Of a stretch of 64,000 nt of DNA, positions 1 through 12,108 are shown in pieces (position 1 is the stretch's first letter; the number at the start of each line of letters is the position of its first letter). The translations under genes were made by a program, and so were the position numbers. The notes below the pieces were generated by a model. That model was not told where the DNA came from and did not search any database. It worked only from the letters and a program-made list of their open reading frames with translations. Source of the stretch: Margaritifera margaritifera (lineage: Eukaryota > Mollusca > Bivalvia > Unionida > Margaritiferidae); assembly GCA_029931535.1 (NCBI GenBank), contig JAQPZY010001695.1:7416001-7480000 (forward strand), read 5' to 3'.

Positions 1-148
1 CAAGCATTGACTATGTTTACTGCAGGACAAATATGCCCAAGCATTGACTATGCTTACTGCAGGACAAATATGCCCAAGCATTGACTATGCTTACTGCAGG
101 ACAAATATGCCCAAGCATTGACTATGCTTACTGCAGGACAAATATGCC
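1..148. repeat. 37-bp minisatellite, 4 copies, cut by window edge
   Basis: Four nearly identical 37-bp units beginning CAAGCATTGACTATGCTTAC run from the first base to about 148; the first differs by one base (TTT for CTT). A partial, diverged unit (CATGCATTGG) follows. The array starts at the window edge, so its true length is unknown. Confidence 0.95.
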
Positions 149-1039
149 CATGCATTGGCATAGATGCTAATTTATCTGGCTTACTAGGCTCCATTGACTA
201 ATTTTCACACTTGAATGACTTTGTATTTTCAGCCATCCATTATCCTCAATAGTTTGGACCTTGTTTTACCTGTACTCACGAAAATTGGCATGTTCATTCA
301 TTACACCCTCAGTATCTTGGATCATATTTTGCCCTTGCACATGAAAATTGATATATGGATGCATCTCAAGAAGAGTAATTTAACCAAGTAAGTCACTGTA
401 ACCTGATTTGCATGTTTAAGTGACTTCTGTATTTTAGTTATCCATTTCTTACATCCTCAATATCTTGGACGCTATTTCACTCATGAAAATATATGCATGT
501 GGATGCATTGTTAGATGAGTAACCTAGCCATACTAAAACTAGGTTGCTGTGACCTAATTTTCATGTTTGACATTTGTAATTTCAGCTATTTGTTTGTGAC
601 ATCCTCTGTATCTTTAACCCTATTACATCTGGACTGAGCAAACTTTGTGATTGACCCTGTAGCATTGAAACTTTGTTGATGCATCCTAATTAAGTAGTAT
701 ATCACACTAATATTTCCTTCTTCCACATGGTGGCTTATTTGTTAGCTTTGACTCATAACCAGTGGGTAATGGTTTTGAATCCTTTCAAGAGGAACCTGGG
801 TCAGTTTTCATTGCATATTCATGGACTTTCCTAGCCTTTTTTTTTTTTGGGGGGGGGGCCAAATTTCATAAGATGCAATACAGTGATTACAGTGATGCAA
901 ATGGAAAATTAGTAATGACAAGTGAGCTTATGGTATGGCCCTGCATCGAACATGCGTCATGTGTTGACTGTTGTGCTTTGTGTGTCATGTGTTGTCCATC
1001 CATCAACAATTGCTTGTTACCACTCTGGAGTCCATATTT
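149..1039. other. No gene seen; old degenerate repeat
   Basis: No coding exon is recognisable. Three diverged copies of a motif around a TTGTATTTTCAGCCATCCAT-like block (near 220, 425 and 574) suggest a decayed repeat of about 150-200 bp. A T12-G10 run sits at 837-858. The 93-codon open frame at 762-1043 has no protein-like composition or family resemblance. Confidence 0.5.
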
Positions 1040-2800
1040 CTGATTTGATTTCAATCAAACTTAGAATATCATCAGAATCTCATGCAGAGTAGTTTGATAA
1101 TTTGCAACATCCATGCATATTAATGAGGTGATCTTGCATCTGATTGGTTAACCTTGTTACCACCCTGGAGGTCATATATCTGATCTGATTTTGAGTAAAC
1201 ATGGAATATATGCTTATATTGTTTTGATCTCAAATGAGTTTGATAGTGAGTAAGATCCATGCATACTAATGAGGTGAAATTGCACCTGTTTTGCTAGTTT
1301 GTTATCACTCTGAAGGTCGCATTTCTGATCCGATATGTTAAAACATCGAATATATGCTTATTTTATTAAGATCTCAGATAAGTTCATTATTGAGTGAGAT
1401 CCTTGCATACTAATTAGGTGATCTTGCCTCTGATTGGCTGAGCTTGTTGCCCCTCTAGAAGCCATATTCAGACTTGAAATATAGGCTTGATAATGAATGA
1501 GCAAGATCCGTGCATATTAATGAAGTATTCTTGCATCTGATTGGCTGACCTTGTTGCCACACTGGAGGTCATATTTCTTATCTGATTTTGATCAAATGTG
1601 GAATGATGCTTATATCATCAAGATCTCAGATGTATTCGATAATGAGCAAGATTCATGCATACTAATGAGGTGATATTGCATCAGATTGGCTGTGAGCTTG
1701 TTATCACCCTAGAGGCCATATTTCGGATCCAGTTTTGATCAAATTTGGAATATATGCTTATGTCATGAAGTTTTTCATCAAGTTTGATAATGAGTGAGAT
1801 GCACACATATTGAGGTAATCTTGCATCAGATTGGCTGAGCATTTTACCACTCTGGAAGCCATATATATTTCTGATCCAATTCTGATAAAACTTGAAATAT
1901 GGGCTTAAATCATCAAGATCTTTGATGGGTTTGATAATAAGCAAACATATTAATGATGTAATCTTGCAACTGATTGGCTGAGCTTGTTACCTCACATATT
2001 TGTGATAAGATTTTGACCACATTTGGAACATATGCTTATATTATCAATATATTGGACAATTTTGATAATGAGCAAGATCCATGCATATTAATGAGTTGAT
2101 CTTGCATGTGATTGGCTGATCTTATTACCACTTGGGAAGCCATAATTCTGATCTGATGTTGGTTTATATTGTCAAGATATATAATGCTTTTTATTATGAG
2201 CAAAATCTGTGCATATTAATAAGGTGATCTTGCATATGACTGGCTGAACTTCTTACCACTTGAGAGACGGTATTTATGACTCGAGTTTTATCAGACTTGG
2301 TAAAGAGGCTAATATCATCAAGATGTCGGATGATTTTTATTACGACTGAAACCTATGCATATTGTATCAGATATGGAGAACTTTTTTTATCACTCTAGAG
2401 ACTGTAGTTTTTTTTAGGATTTTGAACAAACTTAGTAAACAGGCATACTTTTCATCAAGAGTTTGGGTGAGTATGATTATTAATGCAATTCATGCATATT
2501 ATTTGATATGACCTTGCTGAGCTGTATTTCTGATCAGATTTTGATTAATATGTAGATGAGTTTGATTAGGAGCAAGAGCTATGCATTTTAATGAGGTAAC
2601 CTTTTATCTGATTGACTGAGCTTGTTACCACTCTAGATTATATGCACTCTAGAGACCAAATTCCAATCAGAGTAAGCTTTTATATTATCATTGTCATAGA
2701 CAGGTTTGAATTATCTGTAATAAGTGAAGTCAGCTCATATTAAATGAGATAATTTGTATCTGATTGGCTGAGCTTGTCACCTCACTAGATTATGTGCTGG
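1040..2800. repeat. Degenerate ~145-bp tandem repeat block
   Basis: Blocks such as CTGATTGGCTGAGCTTGTTA, GATTTTGATCAAATTTGGAA and GATCCATGCATATTAATGAG recur in the same order. The CTGATTGGCTG core appears near 1431, 1537, 1683, 1830, 1969, 2111 and 2760, with many spacings of 128-147 bp. Divergence between units is high, so this is an old expansion. It resembles the diffuse repeats common in mollusc DNA, but I cannot name the family. Confidence 0.75.
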
Positions 2801-3280
2801 ATACTGCATATTAATTATGCCTTTATCTTCAGAACAAATTTTTATCAGGATATAGTAAAATAGGTAAAATCAGCATGATTGAAAGTTTGGGAGATAGTTT
2901 ACCTAGGTTGTGCTCTTATGATACAAATATATAATCCTACTTATTAAAATGGTCAACTGTAAAGTTATGTAAACTATGTGAGCAGTATTGGGTCCACTTG
3001 GGCCTCTTGCTTGTTCTTTTACTGTCTCAATTTCAATCCGTGCAGCGTGTGACACAAACTTTGCAACTATCCTGGTTTTTGTACATGTCGCCCAAATCAA
3101 CACTATTTTGAGCTCTACTAGTCATAGACCAGAAGAGTTTATGGCATGGCCTGTTGTCTGTTGTCCCTCTTCCGTCTGTTGTCCATCAACCAACATCTGT
3201 CTGTCTGTTAGCACAAGTTATCGCTACTCCTTCTACACTACTTGGAGGATTACCATGTAACTTTACACACACATTCATCC
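2801..3280. other. No feature recognised
   Basis: AT-rich sequence without a recognisable exon, RNA or mobile element. Two overlapping short open frames on opposite strands (2903-3103 and 2988-3260) lack family motifs. A pyrimidine-rich GTTGTCCATC-type stretch near 3160-3210 resembles decayed interspersed repeats seen elsewhere in the window (near 970 and 46740). Confidence 0.4.
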
Positions 3281-4410
3281 CAGGGTCAAGTTGGCCCTTA
3301 ATAAAAATGGTGCTGCTGAGACATCCAATATGACCACAATGTCAGCATCTTGAAAATCTTGTTATTGCTACTCCTCCTAAATGGAAAGTCATATTGACAT
3401 AGGGTTTTCACCAGAAGACTTCTTATGATGTCTAGTTGGTCCTAAATGAAAATAGTGCCACCCAGGCATCCAATATGGCCACCACAGCCACCATCCTGAA
3501 AATCTTATCACTTTTGCTACTGAATGGATGGTCATATGGACATGGGAGTTTCACTAAAAGACTTCGTATAATGTATACTTGGTCCTAAATCAAAATGGTG
3601 CTAATCTAATGTCCAATATGGTCGCCATGGCAGCCATCTTTAAAATTTTGTTATCTCTTCTCCTAATGAACGGAAAGTCATATCTACATGGGGTTTTCAC
3701 CAAAAGACTTCTTATGATGTCTAGTTGGGCCTGAATGAAAATGGTTACTCCTGGACTTCAGATATGGTTGCCACAATGGCCATCTTGAAAATGTTCTTAT
3801 TGCTACTCCTCCTGAATAGAAAGTCATATCGACATGGGGTTTTCACCAGAAGACATTTTATGATGTCTAGTTGGTCCTAAACGAAAAAATAGTTCTGCTC
3901 AGACTAAACCTAAATGAAAATAGTTCTGCTCGGACATCTAAGACGGCCATCTTGAAAATCTTGTTATTGCTACCCTTCTGAATATGTTGTCATATCAACA
4001 AGGGGGTTTTACTAAAATACCTTTTATTAATCTATATATGTCTACTTGGTCCTAAATGAAAATGGTGCTGATCTGACATCTAATATGGCCACCATGGCAG
4101 CCATCTTGAAAATCTTGTTTGGCTACTCTGCCTGAACAGAGAGTCATATCGCTATGGGGGTTCCACCTGAAAACTTATTATGATATCTAGTTGGTCATGA
4201 ATGAAAATGGTGCCGATCTGATGTCAAATATGGCTGCCACAATGAACATATTGAAAATCTTGCCACTAATTATCCTGAATGGATGGCCATATCAACATCG
4301 GGTTTTTACACTTAGTTTTTTAATGGTGTCTGGTTTGTCCTAAACAAAAATGGTGCCCATCTTACATCTAGTATAGCTGCCACAGTGGCTAATTTGAAAA
4401 TCTTATCACT
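3281..4410. repeat. Degenerate ~147-bp tandem repeat block
   Basis: The blocks CCATCTTGAAAATCTTGTTA, GGGGTTTTCACCAGAAGACT, ATGATGTCTAGTTGGTCCTA and AATGAAAATGGTGC recur in this order about seven times (the GAAAATCTTG core near 3349, 3490, 3637, 3782, 3952, 4108 and 4248), giving a period near 147 bp. Units are diverged and several carry indels. It is a different sequence from the block at 1040-2800. Confidence 0.8.
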
Positions 4411-4557
4411 TAAGATTGTCAGAGATAGCTTCAACACTCAACAGTTAAAAGGAAGAAATGGTCTTGTCTTGAATTCCTAGAATTCTTTTTGGCCAGTAGT
4501 GCATCAGTCCCTTTGAGGGACGCGTTTCTTGTAGATCACAAAGGTATGGGAACTTGG

Positions 4558-4725
4558 AATAGGCTACATTATTCATAGCAATTTACTGAATAGGGCTACA
4601 TTATTCATAGCAATTTACTGAATAGGGCTACATTATTCATAGCAATTTACTGAATAGGGCTACATTATTCATAGCAATTTACTGAATAGGGCTACATTAT
4701 TCATAGCAATTTACTGAATAGGGCA
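4558..4725. repeat. 32-bp minisatellite, ~5 copies
   Basis: Units beginning AATAGGGCTACATTATTCAT repeat head-to-tail with almost no divergence (the first unit lacks one G), indicating a recent expansion. Confidence 0.95.
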
Positions 4726-4817
4726 AACATTTGACATTTAAACATTTCATCTAATTTTGTTTTCATCTTTGAGAATGCTGTCAAGCTGATCCAAAGCACA
4801 ACTGATTGTAGCTTTTA

Positions 4818-5037
4818 TCTGCCTTCACATACCGGTTGTTTCACTGATTTATTGTGTAGACTGCCTTCACATACCGGTTGTTTCACTGATTTATTGTGTA
4901 GACTGCCTTCACATACTGGTTGTTTCACTGATTTATTGTGTAGACTGCCTTCACATACCGGTTGTTTCACTGATTTATTGTGTAGACTGCCTTCACATAC
5001 CGGTTGTTTCACTGATTTATTGTGTAGACTGCCTTCA
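4818..5037. repeat. 42-bp minisatellite, ~5.3 copies
   Basis: The 42-bp unit begins GACTGCCTTCACATACCGGT. Because 42 is a multiple of three, frames stay open on both strands with a 14-residue peptide repeat; this follows from unit length and is not evidence of coding. One unit has T for C in the ACCGGT block. Confidence 0.95.
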
Positions 5038-5182
5038 TGATATGTACATCCAAACAAAGAGAGCAGACATTTGGTTTGCAAGGTTCGGTTATTCTTCACA
5101 ATAACAGCAAAAACATGATCTCATTGGTACTGTTGTGTTTAACCCATGTGTAACAAGATTGAAACTGAATGGGTATAGATTA

Positions 5183-5380
5183 CCGTATATACTCACATAT
5201 AATTCAATACCAACTGCAAACTGCATAGACCCAGATCTGCCATTGCATAATGCACCGGTTTGTAAGGACTAATCATGAGAACAAACAACATAGACCCTGA
5301 TCTGCCGGCGCATTATGCGACTGCAGATCAGGGTATATGTTGTTTGCATTTGGACCCAGCTTATATGCAAGTATATGCGG
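5183..5380 (+). mobile_element. Double-hairpin MITE, copy 1 (deleted)
   Basis: Flanked by TA on both sides (5181-5182 and 5381-5382), with ends matching the CCGTATATACTCGCGTATAA-type terminus and its inverse. This copy is about 198 bp, shorter than the 217-bp copies, because most of the right arm of the first internal hairpin is missing. The second hairpin (CATAGACCCTGATCTGCCGG and its inverse GCAGATCAGGGTATATG) is intact. Confidence 0.85.
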
Positions 5381-5484
5381 TAAGTGAAAACACCAAACAC
5401 AATGTACATGAATTAAATGTTTTTATGGTAATAAAGTATTAGAGTCTTTATAAACCCTCACCACAAATATTAATGCAACAATCA

Positions 5485-5807
5485 AATAATAACAAACAAA
5501 TATAATAATAAAGAAATATAATAACAAAGAAATGTAATAACAAACAAATATAATAACAAATAAATGTAATAACAAAGAAATATAATAACAAAGAAATATA
5601 ATAACAAACAAATATAATAACAAACAAATGTAATAACAAAGAAATATAATAACAAAGAAATATAATAACAATAACAAAGAAATGTAATAACAAAGAAATA
5701 TACTAACAAAGAAATATAATAACAAAAATATAATAACAAAGAAATGTAATAACAAAGAAATAGAATAACAAAGAAATATAATAACAAACAAATATAATAA
5801 CAAAGAA
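5485..5807. repeat. 16-bp A-rich minisatellite
   Basis: About twenty units of AATAACAAAGAAATAT with frequent substitutions (CAAACAAATATAAT, GAAATGTAAT) and a few indels. The three Leu/Phe/Tyr-rich minus-strand open frames across it are products of the repeat. Confidence 0.9.
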
Positions 5808-6414
5808 AAAAAAACTATTGAGACTTAGAACAATGTTCCTCGCTTTACACACAGTGTTGGTGTTCTTTCAGGGATTAATTAAACAGGATTCTTGTACATA
5901 CACATGCTATCAACAAGATATTTACACCAAAGCTGGATCTAGACACTCCTATAAATGGATAAAAAATTCACCTGATATGATATGCTAAATGATACTGATG
6001 TTGACACATACATGTATAACTTGTGTAGTTTTGCATTCACCATAATGTGAACATGCTTTTAATTAAAATGTGTATGTGGTTCATATAACCAGATGTGTTG
6101 TTCAAAATTTAGAATTCACAGTTCAGAGTTCAACATTCACAATTCAAAATTCACATTCTTTGAATGAATTTATCCTGGGACTGCTCCACCCTCTTTCCAA
6201 ACTCAACAGTTCCTTGGAATTCCAGCAACTTTTATATGGAATGCCAACATTTTCTGAATATCTAGGTACACCACATCCATGTAGATTCATATGGTAATGA
6301 CTCGCCAGTGTGACGGCTGATTCTCCTTGTCACATCACCCAACATCCACCTAGCCAGGTATCCCACCACTATGTTGCCAACTATACCGCTCTGATGCCAA
6401 CCTACGTTGCCTAG
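5808..6414. other. No feature recognised
   Basis: No exon, RNA gene or mobile element can be supported. A 75-codon frame at 6070-6297 contains short internal near-repeats (TTCACAATTCAAAATTCACA) and no recognisable domain. Confidence 0.4.
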
Positions 6415-6535
6415 TTGCCCACTATGTTACCCTGTTGCCATTTTGTCAACTATGTGACTCTATTGCCATTTTGTCAACTATGAGACCCGGTTGCCATTTT
6501 GTCAACTGTGAGGCCCTGTTGCCACTTATGTTGCT
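6415..6535. repeat. ~28-bp degenerate minisatellite, ~4-5 copies
   Basis: Repeats of GTTGCCATTTTGTCAACTAT followed by a GA(C/G)(A/C)C(C/T) variant. Units near both ends have decayed (GTTGCCCACTATGTTACC, GTTGCCACTTATGTTGCTC). Confidence 0.85.
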
Positions 6536-8034
6536 CTTTTTCCAATTCCGAGGTCCTGCTGCCAGCTAAAAATAAACCAAACTGGCTAGTTTACTATATA
6601 GAATAAATGTCAATACTGGATTATTAAACTAATAACCAAAATATATACATCCGATCAATCATACTAAAATATAAAAGAAATGCATACATATAATTATCAA
6701 GAAAAGCCCTTTAAATACACACTGCATATAATTTTGTGCTTCAATATGTTAAACAGTAAACTGACTTTAATTCGTATCAAATACGGCATAATTTACCGAA
6801 AGTCTTACTAGTGAGAATAAAAGCTGAAATATTAAATTCACATTACACTTTTGACGCATGAAAAGAATTAGAAATAGAGTTTAGTAATACTACAAAGTAA
6901 ACTCATTCTTACTCCTATGGCTGTAGTAAACTGTTTAAAGTAGACACTGCCTGACAAGATTTCTGAATCGTTGTGCCAGTACGTAGAATATACATCCTAT
7001 AAATACTACAAAAACGAGGGCAAGACCTGGATTTCTTCGTCATCCCTTTTTGCTTTATTGAAGTACTGATAACTTGGATTTGTAAAACTCTTACTTTAAA
7101 TTTATTTTGGGGGGTGGGGGGGTGTATCAGTTTTTGTAGTTTTGTGAAAAATATTTCCGTTCGTATAATTCATATAATGAGTGATCATTATTCATTGGGT
7201 CTTTAAATTTGTAGTTTGTTTCAACAACAAAATCTACAAAAATTGGTACCCCATGAAAATTGGTACCCCATGAAAAATAGCGAATTCAAATTATATTTTA
7301 TATACAGTCCAAATTTGGAGGCAGAATATTGCCTTTATGACATCATATGGATTCTTGCAAACAAGGGCAATAACCTTTAAAAGCAGTTATGGTTAAATTC
7401 CAGTTGCTAGATACATCTAAACAAGCAATTTATTTTTCTTTTGAAAGAGCAATTCGCTGTTTGTACACAAGTTATCTGAATGATGTTGTTAATTAATTTA
7501 ATTTTGTATTAAATTATTGAGGTAAATTAGGCATCAGTTGATTGTCCTATTTGGGCTAATATACCCATGTAATCAGACATGGTCTTTTGTTTTCTGTTTT
7601 GCTTGAATAATGTTACATGCAACCTGATACACAGTGTGATATTATATTGGTTTGTAACTACAACAGGTAATAATTATTAATGATTTGTTTAAAGGGACAA
7701 CCAGTCTTGTGCTTTGTGAGATTTTTGTTAATTGCAAGCATTGATCTTGTAGAAGCAAGCAAACAAATCCAGCACAATGGCAATTTAGTTGTAGAATCAG
7801 GATATTCTGACATATCTTTTTGATTTACATTTATTGTGGGTGAATTAATTCATCCATTGGCCTACCTGAATCAGCTGATATTGATTATTGATTATGAACC
7901 TAGACACGACTGGTTTAATGCTAAAATTACAATTTGTATTGGTTCTGTGCCTGTATTTTTTTTATGCCCTTGCCATAATTCAGGGGTGGCAGATGGAATA
8001 CTGTTACCTAGGCCCATCTATCTGTATGTCCATA
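6536..8034. other. No gene seen
   Basis: AT-rich DNA with a G-rich run (7109-7122) and a short direct repeat of ATTGGTACCCCATGAAAA near 7240-7275. A related ATTGGTACCTCATGAA block occurs near 44553, so it may be a dispersed repeat fragment. No exon is recognisable. Confidence 0.4.
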
Positions 8035-8057
8035 CATATATATATATATATATATAT
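8035..8057. repeat. (TA)n microsatellite
   Basis: About 11 TA units, preceded by CATACA. Confidence 0.9.
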
Positions 8058-8403
8058 TACTGTTATGTGGCCATCCCTTACATCACAAATTTAGTTTCCA
8101 CTGTATAATTTCTAAAGAACTTAATTGATTGCAACTAAATTTGGGTGAGTGCTTCATTGCAGGAAGACCTAAGTAAAGTTCACTTTTTACTTTTCCTATC
8201 AAACTTAGACTGTTATGGACGCTGTTTGACCTTGCATTGGAAATTTTGTTTTCACTTGATAACTTCAGAAGGTCTTAATGAATTGAAACCAAATTTTGCA
8301 TGGGGCAAGTTCCATACCGGAATGTTTCTAAATATACCAGTGGATTAAGGTCTAATGATCAAAAAAATTGAAATATGAAGAAAAAAAAAATCTCGTTTTA
8401 AAT

Positions 8404-9205
8404 AGACCTGCCAACCCATAAGAATTCACCAATAATGCTTATTGAAAAAGACAATAAATTATGGACTTATGGAACAACAGCAAAAACTACAAAAATATGA
8501 TTATTGTGGTGAAATCTGGATATTAGCTTGACTAAGTTTTGGCCGGATCCAGGTTTTCACATTGGTTCAGTGGAGTTGGTTTAAGGGAACCAGACCTAAC
8601 TTTACAGGGTGTACCTCAGATGCTTTAATCTACCTATGTTGTTCTTGTAAATACCCCCTCATGATCAAGACTTTGCCTTGAGGTTATAGCATAGTCAGGA
8701 AATGTCTAGGAAATGCAAATACGTTAAAGGCAGAATTGACAATCAGTCTTTAAAAATCTAAACAATCGGCACTTGTATATAAAACTATTCAGATACTTAC
8801 TTGGCCATGCTTCGAAAAAAAGCAGGAAATGTAACAGTTGCATTCATTGGACATCTTGTCATATTGATTGGAGTATTGCTTACAGTGGGAGAGATGATTG
8901 CTGCTGCCACGAGAATAAAATAAAAAACAAAGATTATGTCCAGTTGAGAGATCTAGCAAGAAGTACTTGACCTCCATGGGGTTTGGAACTGCAGTTTCTG
9001 AAACTGAACTGGAGGTCATTCAGGCCGAAGTGTACTTTACAAATTAATTATTTGAACATAATATTGTCTTCACAGCATTGAATCACACTTTTCAACTTTT
9101 TAAATGCATGTTCTCCATGTCAACAATGGCAGTACATGATATTTCATTACACCTTGCTGAAAATTGGTATAACTTATGGAAAAGATTGACTGACTTACTG
9201 AGAAG
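8404..9205. repeat. Dispersed ~0.75-kb repeat, copy A
   Basis: Collinear with 51107-51810 over its whole length. Shared blocks include AGACCTGCC, GGTTTTCA...TTCAGTGGAGT, ACTTTACAGG...TACCTCAGA, AGCAGGAAA, GAGTATTGCTTA, TTTCTGAAACTGAACTGGAG and TACACCTTGCTGAAAATTGG. Neither copy has a convincing open frame. No terminal repeat or target duplication was found, so the class is unknown. Both copies lie next to a related degenerate tandem block. Confidence 0.75.
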
Positions 9206-9206
9206 G

Positions 9207-9395
9207 TATTTTATGGGTTGGTAGGTCAGCATTTAATGAGGGGGGATATTGTATATTATGGGTTGGCAGGTCAGCATTTTATGAGGGGGGATATTGTATC
9301 TTATGGTTTTGGATGGTCAGCATTTAATGAGAGAGGGGGATATTGCATCTTATCGGTTGGCAGGTAAGCATTTAATGAGGGGGGATATTTTCATT
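9207..9395. repeat. ~46-50-bp minisatellite, 4 copies
   Basis: Four units of TATGGGTTGGCAGGTCAGCA plus TTTAATGAGGGGGGATATTG, with small indels in the G run and one GAGAGA insertion. Confidence 0.9.
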
Positions 9396-9479
9396 CATCT
9401 TATTTTAATTAGCCTCATTAAAATTTTCATGGTTTTTCAATGTATTCAATTGTAACAGTTTTTATTTTTATTTTATGGC

Positions 9480-10320
9480 TTTGCATCAAGATGTGGGAGC
9501 CCTATTAGAATCACTTTTTCTATCCATCAATCTGTCTGTCTCTACATCTGTTTCCACTTCTTTTAACCATCAAAGTTCAGCAACCCTTGTACATAACTGA
9601 ATTCCACTTGGTAGGTGCTTTTTGGGTCAAATTTTGATGGATTTCTTTGGCGTTATTCCATCAGTTTTAAGTCCTCATTATAGCTGATCCTTGTAACCAG
9701 CTGAGCTCAGGAACTATTCAACATATTCTGATCCAATTTGACATGTACATTGCATCATAACCTAGATATGCCATTTATGGGTTTTGTCTTGTCAACTCAA
9801 TTTGGATAGAGTTATAGCCCTTGACTGTTAAAGTAATATCTTCACAATGGGATGTTGCTTTTAACTGGCTCAAGAACCATGAGACATATTCTAATGCAAT
9901 TTGGTATCAACATTGTCTCAGATCTAGATGTGTCTTTAAAGGGTTTTGTCTCGTCAGCTTCATTTTTGACAGAGTTATGGTCCTTGTCAATCAGCTTCAT
10001 GTCTTTATATGGGATGTTGCTAATATCGACATTAACTCAAGATTCATTAAACATTCTGATAAAATTTTATGTGAACATTGTTGCATAGAAATATATGTGT
10101 CTTTTATGGGTTTTGTCTTGTCTAGTCCATATTGGACAGAATTAAGGTCCTTGTTGATGAACTTTATACCTTTTACATGTAATGTTGCTTGTATTGATGA
10201 GTCCTTGAAGGAGTTGGATGTCAAACATTCCAAGTCATTATTTAGAGGAGTTGTGGCCCCTGAATGTCCATCTTCTCCTAACTTGGTTTTCTGAACTACA
10301 CAAGTTTCTCTAGTAAAGGC
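9480..10320. repeat. Degenerate ~165-bp tandem repeat block
   Basis: Blocks TTTATGGGTTTTGTCTTGTC, GACAGAGTTATGGTCCTTG, AGCTTCATGTCTTTATATGG and GGGATGTTGCT recur several times with strong divergence. The same family makes up 50690-51106 and 51811-52345. The 157-codon open frame at 9821-10294 lies wholly inside it and reads the repeat, so I do not call it a gene. Confidence 0.75.
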
Positions 10321-11940
10321 CCTATAATGCAATTGTAGAGAGTGGGACCCTTTGTGATGCTTCCATTGCTAATAGCTCTGTTTTTTTGTGCTTTTCTTCA
10401 CTTATTGTTTAGAGAGCTTGTGCAATAGATCCACGTGGTAGCTAGTTGTAGTCATAATTGCAATAAAAATATTTTTTTTTTCTCATCTCTCTCTTACTCA
10501 CTCGTTCTCTTTCACTTCCTCTTCCCACCCTCTTTTTTCCCACTAAAACCCTCGTCTGTGGTCTCATGAAACTGAATCTAAAGCATTCAAATCCAATCTC
10601 AATACTATCTTAAACATGTGAACTTGTTTTTAGGTCAATATTTCTGACATTCTGCAGAGAATAAAATTGGTACTCACCTGCTTGCTGATGTGAGTCAAAA
10701 ATGGATCGGGCAAGTAGAAGTTGAGCTGTACATGCCCGACTTTCTTAGTGTAAATAATGAAAAAAAAAGTGTTTTTAATCTCCTTAGCACTTACAAAAGC
10801 TGTATTATTTTTTGTTGCTGAAATTTTAAACGTACAAACTGTCAGATTTTCAGTTTATAAGTAAAGTGTGAGCACCGGCAATGTATCATGTTCTATATGC
10901 ATGACATGTACAACGTGGAATTCCACTGAGATGATCATAATTTGATCGTTCTGATTGGTTACCTTAGAATTGGATTGCTTTGCATAATATCGTTACTGTA
11001 GTGATACCATGCATGTGGATATTATCAAATTCCTCTGAATTGAATATAATTATGGTAACTTTGTCAACCATCACTACTGGTACTTAATCATATGGTGATT
11101 CATCGTGAGCTCCAAGCCACCACTGAAAGAAAATGAAACAAAAGTTCAAGATAAGATAACAAAAAGCAGGGAGTTTGAACAAAATCAATCAAGGCATTTT
11201 CTACCGTAATGGCAGATCAGTCATTTGTTTCATTTTGCAAGGGTGTGGTTGACGGGGGTGGGGGTGTGGGGTGGGGGGTGTGGGGGGGTTAACATTTTTG
11301 GTAAGAAAAAATTAAATTGGGCAAGCAAGTCTAGGAAATTACTTGCTGAAATTGGCGAGTGGGAGGGATGAAAATTAAATTTTATTCCCAGTTCTGGTGT
11401 GTGCAGTTATAAAACTTGGTATGTGAATGCATCATGACAGATAATACATGCACTTGATTGTACCAGAAAGTAGGTCACTGTAAGTTACACCACTGTGTTG
11501 AGTATTTTGGGATTGAGGTCAAATTCTTTCACACTTTTGCACTTTGTCGTCAAAAAATTAGGTTTGAATAAGGATTATATGGGGTACTGTGCAGTTGATG
11601 GATTGCCAGAGCCAAAGTGACTCTACCCACTCATTAGCTTAGCAGTTTATGTAACATTCAAAATCTTTATTATGGCAAAAATGTGAATTCAAAATAAAAA
11701 GAATTTTTATAATATACCGAAAACTTGATGAAAAAAATTCGATGATAAATTTTAAAGTTATGTCAATTTTGAATTTGTACATGTTACATAGTGGCAATCA
11801 TGAAGATGCCGGTACTGCTCCGACAAGCCAGGTGATAAGCTTCCAGCCTAACTGACCATGGGCAGTCAGCGATCCATCAAGTGTTTCAAACTTAAGTTAA
11901 TTATATTGACCTACTTTTCACACTCTTGTGATTCACAATT
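10321..11940. other. No gene seen; G-rich tract
   Basis: No exon is recognisable. Near 11250-11291 the + strand is dominated by G runs (GGGGGTGGGGGTGTGGGG and GGGGGGTGTGGGGGGG), a possible quadruplex-forming sequence. Confidence 0.45.
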
Positions 11941-12108
11941 GATGTTTTTAGTGTACATGTAGATCCATGATGTTTTTAGTGTACATGTAGATCCATGATG
12001 TTTTTAGTGTACATGTAGATCCATGATGTTTTTAGTGTACATGTAGATCCACGATGTATTTAGTGTACATGTAGATCCATGATGTTTTTAGTGTACATGT
12101 AGATCCAT
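11941..12108. repeat. 28-bp minisatellite, 6 copies
   Basis: Six units beginning GATGTTTTTAGTGTACATGT and ending AGATCCAT, nearly identical (168 bp). Each unit contains the palindrome TACATGTA. Confidence 0.95.

Noticed and set aside
5423..5803. Leu/Phe/Tyr-rich minus-strand membrane-protein-like frames
   Set aside because: Translation of the A-rich 16-bp repeat in three overlapping frames.
8789..9019. Minus-strand exon-like stretch in dispersed repeat copy A, with a GTAAGT-like donor
   Set aside because: The frame is not preserved in copy B (51420-51620) and no family motif is recognisable; a repeat origin explains it better.
9821..10294. 157-codon open frame
   Set aside because: Lies wholly in a degenerate ~165-bp tandem repeat that also occurs at 50690-52345, where the frame is not preserved.
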